Position numbers and translations under genes: made by a program. From JACDAN01 sp963801855 (GTDB taxonomy: Bacteria > Actinomycetota > Thermoleophilia > Gaiellales > Gaiellaceae): a stretch of DNA of 64,000 nt. The first letter of the stretch is position 1. Each line of letters begins with the position of its first letter. The notes beneath the pieces were generated by a model. That model was given only the letters and a program-made list of their open reading frames with translations, did no database searches and had not been told where the DNA came from. Shown here piece after piece: positions 15,554 through 24,204 of this stretch. The stretch is from assembly GCA_963801855.1 (NCBI GenBank), contig CAWDGK010000003.1:1-64000 (forward strand), given 5' to 3'.

Positions 15554-16576
15554 CTACCGATCGCTGGCGTCTCGGGGGAGTGGGTGATCCTGGAAGAAGG
15601 CGAGTGCCCGCGAGGTCGCGTCGAGCGTCGGGGAGGTCGGCCATTCGTGGCCGCCGCCTTCGACCGCATGCAGCACGACGTCTCCGCCGCTGTCGCATTC
15701 GGTGTACTCCGTCCGCTCGACCATGTTCCCGATCGTGGTGACCTCCGGCACGTCGAGGCTGCATCCGTTGTGCTGTGCCCACGACTCGACCCACGACGTG
15801 ACCGGTCTCTCGCGCCCCTTGTCGAGCATGCGGAAGTGTGCCGAGCAACCGGCGGCCTCTTCGCACAGGCCGGTCTCGGCGAGCGGCACTCCGACGTCGG
15901 TCTCGTCGAACGGGACGAGAGGGTCAGATGTTCCGTGCGTGACGATGATCGGCATGGGTCGCGCGGCACAGTCGGGGAGCAGGTGGACGCCGCCGACCGG
16001 CGCGACTGCGGCGATACGGTCGTTGAGCTTGCACGCAAGCGTCGAGACGAACATACCGCCGTTCGAAAATCCCATCGCGTAGATCCGGGCTCGGTCAACG
16101 CACAGGTCAGCCTCGAGACGATCGAGGAGCGCTTCTGTGAACCCGACATCGTCGGCGAGCAAGGGCTCGTCCACGGTCTCGATGTTGAAGTAGGCGGGGG
16201 TCGAGCCACCGAGGTTGCTTCCATGCGGAAACACCGCCACGAAGCCATCACGCAGCGCGCTGCCGCTCCAGATGCCGGGCAGCTCCTGTGGGGGGCTGGC
16301 GTAGCCGTGGTAGCCCAGCACCAGCGGCATCGGCTCGTCAGACCGGGTGTGGGGAAGGACAATGTCGTAGCTCCGATCCATCCCGTCATACCGGAGCGCG
16401 ACAGTGCCCGACCTCGGGGCTGCTGTCCGAGCGCAGCCTGCGCTTGGGGACGGCGCCCCATCGGCCATCACTGGGGCGTCGTCAGTCTTTCCGCCACATG
16501 CGCCCGCCACGATCGCCAGTACGACGCAGATACAGGCGCCCGCGATCCTCGCTGCCGGGCCGAACGCTCGCAACAT
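15554..16576 (-). CDS. Secreted lipoprotein esterase, PHB-depolymerase/feruloyl-esterase (LpqC-like) family
   Basis: This 340-residue exported alpha/beta hydrolase starts at ATG 16576. The N-terminal hydrophobic segment 'ACICVVLAIVAGACGG' carries a lipobox-like Cys. The fold shows 'PLVLGYHGYASPPQELPGIW', the nucleophile elbow 'IYAMGFSNGGMFVSTLACKL', the acid loop 'IIVTHGTSDPLVPFDE' and the catalytic His in 'HAVEGGGHEWPTSPTLD'. The oxyanion HG and GFSNGG motifs match poly(3-hydroxybutyrate) depolymerase-like and feruloyl esterases. The substrate is probably a polyester or hydroxycinnamate ester outside the cell, by family analogy. It stands alone and converges on tRNA-Trp. Confidence 0.88.
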   Translation of the reverse strand: MLRAFGPAARIAGACICVVLAIVAGACGGKTDDAPVMADGAPSPSAGCARTAAPRSGTVALRYDGMDRSYDIVLPHTRSDEPMPLVLGYHGYASPPQELPGIWSGSALRDGFVAVFPHGSNLGGSTPAYFNIETVDEPLLADDVGFTEALLDRLEADLCVDRARIYAMGFSNGGMFVSTLACKLNDRIAAVAPVGGVHLLPDCAARPMPIIVTHGTSDPLVPFDETDVGVPLAETGLCEEAAGCSAHFRMLDKGRERPVTSWVESWAQHNGCSLDVPEVTTIGNMVERTEYTECDSGGDVVLHAVEGGGHEWPTSPTLDATSRALAFFQDHPLPRDASDR

Positions 16577-16755
16577 CACGTCCCCACCCTTCCCACCTGC
16601 TCTAGAGCACAGCGGCAAGGTAACCACGTCTGAACGACCGAGCGTTCGACTGGGCGGCCGCACGCGGGACGGCCGCGGAGCTCTCGTGCGCGCCTGTGGG
16701 AGGAACGGTGAGATCCGGCGGGTAGGGTCGGCGTCCAGAGATGGAGGAGCTCGAC

Positions 16756-17016
16756 ATGGCCGTAAAGCTGCATCGCTGCAAAACCCCGTGGAAGTTCGGC
16801 CCGTGCTGGAGGGTTCAGAACGCACTTGATGAGCAGGGGATCGCCTACGAGATCGTGCGGGGGCCGTGGCTTCCCAGGAACCGCACTGCCGTGATCGAGG
16901 GCACCGGCCAGCCGCTCTACCCCGCGATCCGGTTCGAGGATGGCAGTTGGTACCGGGATGAATCGAGGGAGATGGCGCGCGCAATCAGCGAGGGCCGACT
17001 AGCAACCCCTCGGTAG
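16756..17016 (+). CDS. Glutaredoxin/GST N-terminal domain-like small protein
   Basis: This 86-residue protein begins 'MAVKLHRCKTPWKFGPCWRV'. The start at 16756 is preferred over 16741 because GGAGGAG lies 6 bp ahead of it. The thioredoxin-like fold is suggested by 'VQNALDEQGIAYEIVRGPWL', 'LYPAIRFEDGSWYRDES' and an N-terminal Cys pair (Cys8 and Cys17 region). The pattern fits GST_N_3-type stand-alone domains. It could bind or reduce thiols, although the Cys spacing is not the classic CxxC. It abuts the convergent transglycosylase with no gap. Confidence 0.7.
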   Translation: MAVKLHRCKTPWKFGPCWRVQNALDEQGIAYEIVRGPWLPRNRTAVIEGTGQPLYPAIRFEDGSWYRDESREMARAISEGRLATPR

Positions 17017-17907
17017 CTACGGGCTCGTGATCCGGCGATAGCCGCTCGGTGTTCGCACGAACACCTGCCAGGCGTGGAAGCCGTAGAACGCACGCACGTC
17101 GCGGCGCATCACACGCGCATAGGCGAGGACCGCGTCGACGTAGAGCTCGGAGTGGTTGTAGGCGTAGAGGGCGCGCCGTAGGTTGCGGGGAGCACCGGAA
17201 GCCCGAAGGTAGTTGGCGGCTCCGAGAATCGAGTCACGCGGGTCGTAGATGTCGCCGTCGAGGCCATACGCGCGCCAGGTCGCCGGCAGGAACTGCATCG
17301 GCCCCTGCGCGCCGGCGGTGCTGGGGGAGCGAACCTTCCCGAACGCCGTCTCGACGAAGTTGACTGCAGCGAGGACGTCCCAGGGCACGCCGAACCGGCG
17401 CTGCGCCTCCCGGTAGTGACCGAGGAGCCGCTCGGCCGGTTCTGCCCGGCCGGTCCTGAACGACGACAGGGGCCGCGTCGTCGGGGGCGTGAGACGCACC
17501 AGTGCCCGTCGCGCGGTCAGCACGTCGCGCGCGTTCGCGCGAAGCTCTCGAGGAAGCCGACCGACGACTGCCTCGCCGACCCCGGGCCTCGCGAGGCCGA
17601 GGGCAAGGTAGAGGCGCTGCTGGTGGAGGGCCCAGAGGCGCAGTTCGCGTGGCGGCCGGGGAGCTCCGGAGGCCCGCCAGGCGGCCACGGCCGCGTACAG
17701 CGCCTCGGTCGCGGTCGTGAGCCGCTGGGCAACCGGCGCGGCGCCCGCCGGAAGCGGAGCGTTCGGAGGTGGGGCGGCGGCCGTGCCGGCAAGCGCGGCA
17801 GCGGCAACGACGAGGGGGAGCAACGAGCAAACCGAGCCGACGCAGATTTTTCTTGCGCGCAGAGACCGGACGGCAGTCTCGAGCATGCCCGCCAAGCTCG
17901 GGGTCAT
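17017..17907 (-). CDS. Secreted lytic transglycosylase (SLT domain)
   Basis: This 296-residue exported peptidoglycan lyase has a hydrophobic signal near residues 22-45 ('VCSLLPLVVAAAALAGTAAA') and an Ala/Pro-rich helical region. The catalytic SLT domain has 'FGVPWDVLAAVNFVETAFGK' (catalytic Glu), 'STAGAQGPMQFLPATWRAYG' and 'YDPRDSILGAANYLRASGAP', followed by 'ALYAYNHSELYVDAVLAYA'. It should cleave MurNAc-GlcNAc bonds during wall turnover. A later start (ATG of 'MLETAVRS') is possible. It is followed by a small secreted-protein gene upstream on the same strand. Confidence 0.88.
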   Translation of the reverse strand: MTPSLAGMLETAVRSLRARKICVGSVCSLLPLVVAAAALAGTAAAPPPNAPLPAGAAPVAQRLTTATEALYAAVAAWRASGAPRPPRELRLWALHQQRLYLALGLARPGVGEAVVGRLPRELRANARDVLTARRALVRLTPPTTRPLSSFRTGRAEPAERLLGHYREAQRRFGVPWDVLAAVNFVETAFGKVRSPSTAGAQGPMQFLPATWRAYGLDGDIYDPRDSILGAANYLRASGAPRNLRRALYAYNHSELYVDAVLAYARVMRRDVRAFYGFHAWQVFVRTPSGYRRITSP

Positions 17908-17917
17908 GCCGAGCAGA

Positions 17918-18346
17918 CTAGGGCAGCTGCTGAACGGTGATCTGGAGGACTCGGCCGCGGCCGAGCAGGAAATCCGTCACCCGCGTCCCGGGCTCGCCGC
18001 TCCCGAGTCGGCAGCGGCGGAAGCCGCCGGCCGGCTCGCACTTCAGCCTGGAGAAGGCGGACCGGAGCTGTGCCTCGCTCGAGTCGACACCGAGTCCGTT
18101 CGCGAGCCGCTCGGTACCGCGTGTCGTCGTCACCTCCACGACGCGCCGGTTGCGGAACCCGATCCACACACGCGCGTAGTACCAACGCGTCGAAGCGCGG
18201 CCGATCGGCCGGCCAAGCTTGCTCTGCACCTGCGCGGCGGTCATGCCGAGGCTGACCCCGGACATGCCCCGGGCGGGCTTGATGGTGGCTTGGGCGGTGG
18301 CGGCGAAGATCGACGCGGCCAGCGCCACGGCGGCGAAGCAGCGCAT
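17918..18346 (-). CDS. Secreted protein, BamE/SmpA-like repeat segment
   Basis: This 142-residue exported protein starts 'MRCFAAVALAASIFAATAQA', a clean signal peptide with an AQA cleavage site. The mature part 'GMSGVSLGMTAAQVQSKLGR' resembles the helix-turn of BamE/SmpA-like proteins ('G-x-T-x-x-V-x-x-x-LG-P'). It ends with 'RVTDFLLGRGRVLQITVQQ'. Two Cys residues (CEPAGGFRRC) could form a disulfide. The true function is unknown. It lies 10 bp upstream of the transglycosylase and may be co-transcribed. Confidence 0.6.
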   Translation of the reverse strand: MRCFAAVALAASIFAATAQATIKPARGMSGVSLGMTAAQVQSKLGRPIGRASTRWYYARVWIGFRNRRVVEVTTTRGTERLANGLGVDSSEAQLRSAFSRLKCEPAGGFRRCRLGSGEPGTRVTDFLLGRGRVLQITVQQLP

Positions 18347-18385
18347 GTTCCAAGGATCGGCGCGGCAAGACCCGCTGAGAATCCC

Positions 18386-18616
18386 TCAGTCGAGAAGTTC
18401 CGCGCCGGAGCCGGGGTGCACGGCTTCCCACACGCGGAGGTAGAGCGCGACCTCCATCCGTGCCTGCGCGGCGTCGTACGCCTGCGGAACGTCCACGGAG
18501 ACGGCGATTCCCTCCGCATGCGCCTCCACGTCGCCGACGTCGGCGACGCAGTCGGCACGCCGGAGGAAGCCGAGGAATTCCTCGGTCAGTCGGGGGTCGC
18601 TCAGCCGCACGTGCAT
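18386..18616 (-). CDS. Conserved small protein (76 aa), unknown function
   Basis: ATG 18616 starts 'MHVRLSDPRLTEEFLGFLRR', followed by 'ADCVADVGDVEAHAEGIAVS' and 'QARMEVALYLRVWEAVHPGS'. It is a compact mixed alpha/beta sequence with no signal or membrane segment. Short proteins of this pattern recur in actinobacteria as hypothetical proteins. It is divergent from the methylcrotonyl-CoA carboxylase gene, with 77 bp between starts that must hold both promoters. Confidence 0.6.
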   Translation of the reverse strand: MHVRLSDPRLTEEFLGFLRRADCVADVGDVEAHAEGIAVSVDVPQAYDAAQARMEVALYLRVWEAVHPGSGAELLD

Positions 18617-18693
18617 ACCTCTCACTCTCTTCGACGTACCCGAAGTCCACAAGTCCGGACCTGAGGGTCCGAACCCCCCGATAGGGTGAGTCC

Positions 18694-20248
<1,555 letters not shown>

Positions 20249-20252
<4 letters not shown>

Positions 20253-20622
20253 GCGGCCGGGACGAACTGGAGAAGGCCTTCGCCTTCGACCGCGAAGGCT
20301 TCGAAGCCGAGGCCATTCCGCACTACGAGCAGGCGATCGCCGCAGGGCCTTTCCGGCGAGCACCTCGAAAAGGCGCTGCTCGGGCTCGGAAGCTCACTGA
20401 GGAACGTCGGTCGGATGGACGAATCGGTGGCGGTGCTGGAAGACGCCTGCCGGCGGTTCCCCGACCATCAGGCGCTCCCGGTCTTCCTCGCGTTCTCGCT
20501 CTGGTCTGCGGGGCGCCGGGGCGAGGCACTCGCGCTCTCTCGCCCTCAGGTCGGGCGAGGGATCCGGTTACGAGCGCGCGATCCGCGAATACGCAGACGA
20601 CATCGCACGTTCTAACGACTAG
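20249..20622 (+). CDS. Small TPR-repeat protein, two frameshifts
   Basis: GTG 20249 overlaps the mccB stop (GTGA). The repaired product (~123 aa) reads 'KAFAFDREGFEAEAIPHYEQ', 'GEHLEKALLGLGSSLRNVGR', 'MDESVAVLEDACRRFPDHQA' and 'LPVFLAFSLWSAGRRGEALA'. This is a run of tetratricopeptide helices typical of a family of small (~120 aa) TPR proteins. Extra bases near 20351 and 20538 break it. The last codon is followed directly by the ATG of the cupin gene. It is probably a scaffold; the partner is unknown. Confidence 0.75.
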
Positions 20623-20982
20623 ATGGGGTACACGTTCGTCGACGTCGACTCGCTCGAGGGCGAAGGGCCTGGGGGCATGGTGCGAAAGACGCGCCGCGCC
20701 ACCGGCGCACGGGCGTTCGGGTTCAACTACTTCACCTTCGCCCCCGGGGTCGAGGGCAGGGAGCACCATCACGTGGACTCGAAGCAGGAGGAGGTCTACT
20801 TCGTGGTCCGGGGCGGCGGGACGATGCGCATCGACGGCGACGAGGTCGAGCTCCGGCCGGGCCGCTTCATCCGCGTCGATCCGGGCTCGACTCGCGTCCC
20901 GGTCGCCGGCGACCAGGGCCTCGAGTTCGTCACGTTCGGCGCGCCGCTCGAAGGCCCGTACCGGCCGCCCGACTGGGGGTAA
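20623..20982 (+). CDS. Cupin-domain protein
   Basis: This 119-residue single-domain cupin starts at ATG 20623, directly after the TPR stop. Motif 1 is 'VEGREHHHVDSKQEEVYFVV', with three consecutive His and the downstream Glu. Motif 2 is 'GRFIRVDPGSTRVPVAGDQG', where the usual motif-2 His is absent. 'VEVELRPG'-type strands complete the barrel. Metal binding by motif 1 is likely; catalysis is uncertain. It sits in the rightward run behind mccB, so it may process or sense a related metabolite. Confidence 0.83.
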   Translation: MGYTFVDVDSLEGEGPGGMVRKTRRATGARAFGFNYFTFAPGVEGREHHHVDSKQEEVYFVVRGGGTMRIDGDEVELRPGRFIRVDPGSTRVPVAGDQGLEFVTFGAPLEGPYRPPDWG

Positions 20983-20994
20983 GCTCGCGGCGCA

Positions 20995-21219
20995 GTGCGC
21001 CTCTTCCGCAAGAGGACCGACTCCCGGCTGCACGAGATCGGCGAGGCAGAGGCCTACGGTCGCTCTTACGGCGACGCGAGCGGCGAAGTGAAGATCGTCA
21101 AGGTCGAGCCGCGCCGCCCGCGCTACCAGCTTCAGGTGAGCGGCGAGAACCTGCGCACCGCGTTTCTCGAGCGGCTCAACCGTCGCGAGCCCGCCGACCG
21201 TCCGGATGGTGGCGAGTGA
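20995..21219 (+). CDS. Small conserved hypothetical protein (74 aa)
   Basis: GTG 20995 starts 'MRLFRKRTDSRLHEIGEAEA', followed by 'YGRSYGDASGEVKIVKVEPR' and 'YQLQVSGENLRTAFLERLNR'. It is charged and soluble, with no signal peptide. It overlaps the next ORF by 4 bp (GTGA at 21216), indicating a real, translationally coupled gene. No family was recognised. Confidence 0.6.
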   Translation: MRLFRKRTDSRLHEIGEAEAYGRSYGDASGEVKIVKVEPRRPRYQLQVSGENLRTAFLERLNRREPADRPDGGE

Positions 21220-21728
21220 TCGTCCGCTTCGTCCTCTGGAACCTCGCGGACTCGCAAACGACCATCGCCGAGCTCCGCCGCTACTTGCGCGACGAGTCGG
21301 TGGACGCCTTCGAGGACGTCGAGGGCCTCCGCTTCAAGGCCTGGATCTCGGATGAGGCGACGGACCGCTGGGGCGCCGTCTACGTCTGGGAGACCCGCCG
21401 CGCCGCCGACCAGGAGCTGCCGAGCAAGGCGCGCGAGTTGATCGGCAAGGACGCGGACATCGTCGAGGAGTTCGACATCGAGGCGACGATCGAGGGCCGC
21501 TTCGAGGTCGAGGAGCTCTCGCGGCTCGGCCTCGCCTTCGAGCCGCAGACCCGTCCACCGCGGACACGAGGAGTGTCAGACACTCGTCGTGTCCCTAGAG
21601 GACGAGTGTCTCCGGGAATACGGCATCTGCGGCGAAGCGTTCGAGCCGATATGGGGAAAGGTCGATGGCGGGCTCGCCGCCGAGGAGCTCCTGCGCAACG
21701 GCTGCGCCCACCGCCGGGGCTTGCATGA
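21216..21728 (+). CDS. YdhR-like putative monooxygenase, C-terminus uncertain
   Basis: GTG 21216 starts 'MIVRFVLWNLADSQTTIAEL'. The ferredoxin-like fold is suggested by 'VEGLRFKAWISDEATDRWGA', 'VYVWETRRAADQELPSKARE' and 'FEVEELSRLGLAFEP'. This recalls YdhR/antibiotic-biosynthesis-monooxygenase-type dimeric barrels. After residue ~110 the frame runs through the palindrome at 21562-21594 and into sequence antisense to the FAD oxidoreductase, which looks non-coding. A real stop is likely near 21560-21600 after a one-base shift (a TAG lies at 21596 in another frame). Function beyond the fold is unknown. Confidence 0.6.
   Translation: MIVRFVLWNLADSQTTIAELRRYLRDESVDAFEDVEGLRFKAWISDEATDRWGAVYVWETRRAADQELPSKARELIGKDADIVEEFDIEATIEGRFEVEELSRLGLAFEPQTRPPRTRGVSDTRRVPRGRVSPGIRHLRRSVRADMGKGRWRARRRGAPAQRLRPPPGLA
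21562..21594. repeat. 16-bp imperfect palindrome (hairpin) between convergent genes
   Basis: GGACACGAGGAGTGTC is followed by one base and then GACACTCGTCGTGTCC. The arms match at 15 of 16 positions. It ends at the stop codon of the leftward FAD oxidoreductase gene and covers the probable 3' end of the rightward gene. It could act as a bidirectional terminator or be a copy of an interspersed palindromic repeat (core GTGTCAGACAC). Confidence 0.65.
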
Positions 21729-22650
21729 AGCCGTGGCCCGAGAAGCCGCAGGCTGCGTAGATCCCCTCCCCCACCCAGCCGATGATCGGATGCGCGTCCG
21801 GCGTCATGTCGTAGAGCCCGGCCCACGAGCGATCGACGCGGACATCGGCGGCGGCTGGGTAGCGGTGCGCTAGTCTTTTCAGCCAGTCGGCCCTGAGTGC
21901 CTCGTCGACTTCGGCTCTCTCGCCCCATCGCGGTATGGCTTCACCCATGGCGAGGCGCAGTCCGACGCCGACCTTGCGGAAGTGGAAGCCCGTCTCGGCC
22001 TCGACGACCATCGGAAGGTCGTCCGGAACGCCCTCGACGCGCCGGGTGTCGACGAGCTGCCGCACGAGGGGGCGAACCGGAAGGTCGATCTCGTACCTCG
22101 CCGCCAGCCGCGGCGATGCAGCGCCACAGGCGATCACCAACACGTCGGAGTTGAGATCCCGGGCGTCCATGAACTCCCGCAGCTGCACGCCGCGGACCCT
22201 CGCCTCCCGGACGAGGCGTTGGGTTACGCCGGTCGGATCAGCGACACCGTCCTCGCGGCAGATGACCGCCAGGAGGACGTCGTCGGTTCGCAGCCCCGCC
22301 GCGAATCCAGGATCGACCTCTTCGACAGGGACCCCGAGCTCACGCTGGAGCCTCGCCCGCTCCTCGAGGGCGGAGACGCCCTCCGGTGTCGTTGCCAGGA
22401 AGAGGTAGCCGACCTGCTCGAAGAGCGGCGGCCCGAGCTCGGCGAAGAACCGGAGACTCTCCCGGGCAAGCAGAACTTCCGGCGCGGTCGTGAACTGCTG
22501 GCGCACGCCCCCCATCGCCTTGCCCGTCGCGCCGGAGGCAACCTGGTTCTTGTCGCAGAGCGTGACCTGGTGGTCCCCCTCGGCGAGCGAGAGGTGGTAG
22601 GCGATGCTGGCGCCGATCGCGCCGGCGCCCGCTACGACGATGCGTGCCAT
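21595..22650 (-). CDS. FAD-dependent oxidoreductase, DAO (D-amino-acid oxidase/sarcosine oxidase) family
   Basis: This 351-residue protein starts 'MARIVVAGAGAIGASIAYHL', a dinucleotide-binding GxGxxG. It continues with 'SGATGKAMGGVRQQF' (FAD-adjacent region) and 'VLVIACGAASPRLA'. Near the C-terminus are 'DRSWAGLYDMTPDAHPIIGW' and 'IYAACGFSGHGFMQAPAVGA', typical of the sarcosine oxidase/hydroxyproline oxidase branch. It should oxidise a secondary or D-amino acid to an imine with FAD. It overlaps the DHDPS-family gene by 19 bp, which implies that the aldolase/deaminase acts on the same substrate line. The exact substrate is inferred only. Confidence 0.85.
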   Translation of the reverse strand: MARIVVAGAGAIGASIAYHLSLAEGDHQVTLCDKNQVASGATGKAMGGVRQQFTTAPEVLLARESLRFFAELGPPLFEQVGYLFLATTPEGVSALEERARLQRELGVPVEEVDPGFAAGLRTDDVLLAVICREDGVADPTGVTQRLVREARVRGVQLREFMDARDLNSDVLVIACGAASPRLAARYEIDLPVRPLVRQLVDTRRVEGVPDDLPMVVEAETGFHFRKVGVGLRLAMGEAIPRWGERAEVDEALRADWLKRLAHRYPAAADVRVDRSWAGLYDMTPDAHPIIGWVGEGIYAACGFSGHGFMQAPAVGAAVAQELLGGEPAIDLSPYRLERFAADAVFPETLVL

Positions 22651-23429
22651 TGCTCGAGCTCGGTCCGCTCGTCGGCGCTCAGCGTCCGGAGCGGCGCGCG
22701 CACGTCCTCCCGGACAGGGACACCCCGGAGGCCGATGACGACCTTCAACGCCGCCTGGAACGGATAGCGGTCGAGGACCGCGCGTATCGAGTGGTCGGCT
22801 CCCTCAGGAAAAGCAGCCGCCAGGCCGGAGACGCTTCCCGCCGCGCCACGCGCGAGTCCTTCGCCGACCAGCGACTCGGCCCCGATGAAGACGTCCAGAC
22901 CCTCGATGAGATACGGCTCGACCGCCTCGAACGGCTGATTCGAGACCTTCATCCCGGCCACACGGCGACCGAGACGCTCGATGACCGGCAGCGGAATCGA
23001 GTAGCCCGTTCGCCCCTTGAACTCGTAGAGGTAGAACGGGACCGAGCCGCTCGCCTCCGCGGCCGCGGCGAAGTGGCGGTAGAGCGCTTCGTCGTCGTAG
23101 GAGAAGTACGGCGGGCCGATGACGGCGATTGCGTCGGCACCGATCTCGGCGGCGTGGCGCGCCAGGGCGACCGTGTCCGCCGTCGTCTGAGCACCGCAGT
23201 GGACAGCCACCTGCAGCCGGCCCCGGGCGGCCTCGAGGAAGAGCTCGGCGACACGCTTTCGCTCGTCGGTCGAGAGCAGGATCCCCTCGCCGGTCGTTCC
23301 GAGGGCGAGGATCCCGTCGAGCCGCCCTCCGGCGAGGAAGTCGACGTACGGCGCGAACGCGGGCTCGTCCAGGGCGGCTCCGCCGTCGCGCAGAGGCGTG
23401 ATTGCAGCGGCGATGGCTCCTCTCAGCAT
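22632..23429 (-). CDS. Dihydrodipicolinate synthase/N-acetylneuraminate lyase family protein
   Basis: This 265-residue class I aldolase-fold (DHDPS family) protein is somewhat shorter than the usual ~295. 'DGILALGTTGEGILLSTDER' is the GTTGE pyruvate-carboxyl motif. 'VPFYLYEFKGRTGYSIPL' contains the catalytic Tyr, and 'GRRVAGMKVSNQPFEAVEPY' the Schiff-base Lys. It is coupled to an FAD amino-acid oxidase gene rather than lysine genes, so a catabolic role is likelier than lysine synthesis. Candidates are 2-keto-acid aldolase or pyrroline-4-hydroxy-2-carboxylate deaminase. The start lies 24 bp from that of the divergent crotonase gene. Confidence 0.83.
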   Translation of the reverse strand: MLRGAIAAAITPLRDGGAALDEPAFAPYVDFLAGGRLDGILALGTTGEGILLSTDERKRVAELFLEAARGRLQVAVHCGAQTTADTVALARHAAEIGADAIAVIGPPYFSYDDEALYRHFAAAAEASGSVPFYLYEFKGRTGYSIPLPVIERLGRRVAGMKVSNQPFEAVEPYLIEGLDVFIGAESLVGEGLARGAAGSVSGLAAAFPEGADHSIRAVLDRYPFQAALKVVIGLRGVPVREDVRAPLRTLSADERTELEQWHASS

Positions 23430-23453
23430 GACGCGACTCTAGAGTCAGACCCG

Positions 23454-24200
23454 ATGAGCGGGCTGCGAGTAGAGCGAGATGGGTCGATCCTCCGGGTCAC
23501 CCTGGCGAAGCCGGAGCGGCGAAACGCGTTCGACGCCGAGCTCATCGGGGGTCTGCGGGAGGCGTTTTCCGAAGTCGCCGATGCCCGAGTCGTGCTGCTC
23601 GCCGGGGAGGGCGAGAGCTTCTGCGCCGGCGCCGACATCGAATGGCAGCGCTCGGCGATCGATCTGTCGTTCGACGAGAACGCGGACGACGCGATGCGCC
23701 TCTTCGGGATGATGCAGGCGATCAACGACTGCCCGGCGCCCGTCGTGGCGCGGATCCAGGGCTACGCACTCGGCGGCGGCTCCGGCCTCGCGGCTGCCGT
23801 CGACATCGCCGTCGCGGCCGAGGATGCGACCTTCGGGTTCTCCGAGGTCAAGCTCGGAATCGTGCCGGCGGTGATCTCGCCGTTCGTGCTGCCGAAGATC
23901 GGGGAGTCCGCCCGCCGTTACTTCCTCACGGGTGAGCGCTTCGACGCGGCGACAGCTCTGCGGATCGGGCTCGTCCACGAGGTTGCCACCGACCTGGACG
24001 CCGCGGTCGAGCGGGTGGTCGCCGAGTTGCTGACGTCGGGGCCTCAGGCGACACGTGAGGCGAAGCGGCTGATTCGAATGAGGCCACAGGGCGAGGAGAC
24101 CGCTCAGCTGGCTGCTCGGCTGCGTGCAAGCGAGGAGGGCCAGGACGGCCTCCGGGCGTTTCTCGAACGGCGCAAGGCGTCCTGGATCGATCCGCGCTGA
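23454..24200 (+). CDS. Enoyl-CoA hydratase/isomerase family (crotonase), methylglutaconyl-CoA hydratase candidate
   Basis: This 248-residue crotonase starts at ATG 23454. The oxyanion-hole segments are 'GESFCAGADIEWQRS' and 'ARIQGYALGGGSGLAAAVDI'. The second acidic region is 'FGFSEVKLGIVPAVISPFVL', with Glu in the position of the catalytic Glu144/164 region. 'SGPQATREAKRLI' is in the C-terminal helical part. The IVPAVISP motif is common in methylglutaconyl-CoA hydratases. With mccB and mccA on either side, hydration of 3-methylglutaconyl-CoA in leucine catabolism is a reasonable assignment. Confidence 0.87.
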   Translation: MSGLRVERDGSILRVTLAKPERRNAFDAELIGGLREAFSEVADARVVLLAGEGESFCAGADIEWQRSAIDLSFDENADDAMRLFGMMQAINDCPAPVVARIQGYALGGGSGLAAAVDIAVAAEDATFGFSEVKLGIVPAVISPFVLPKIGESARRYFLTGERFDAATALRIGLVHEVATDLDAAVERVVAELLTSGPQATREAKRLIRMRPQGEETAQLAARLRASEEGQDGLRAFLERRKASWIDPR

Positions 24201-24204
24201 CGGC

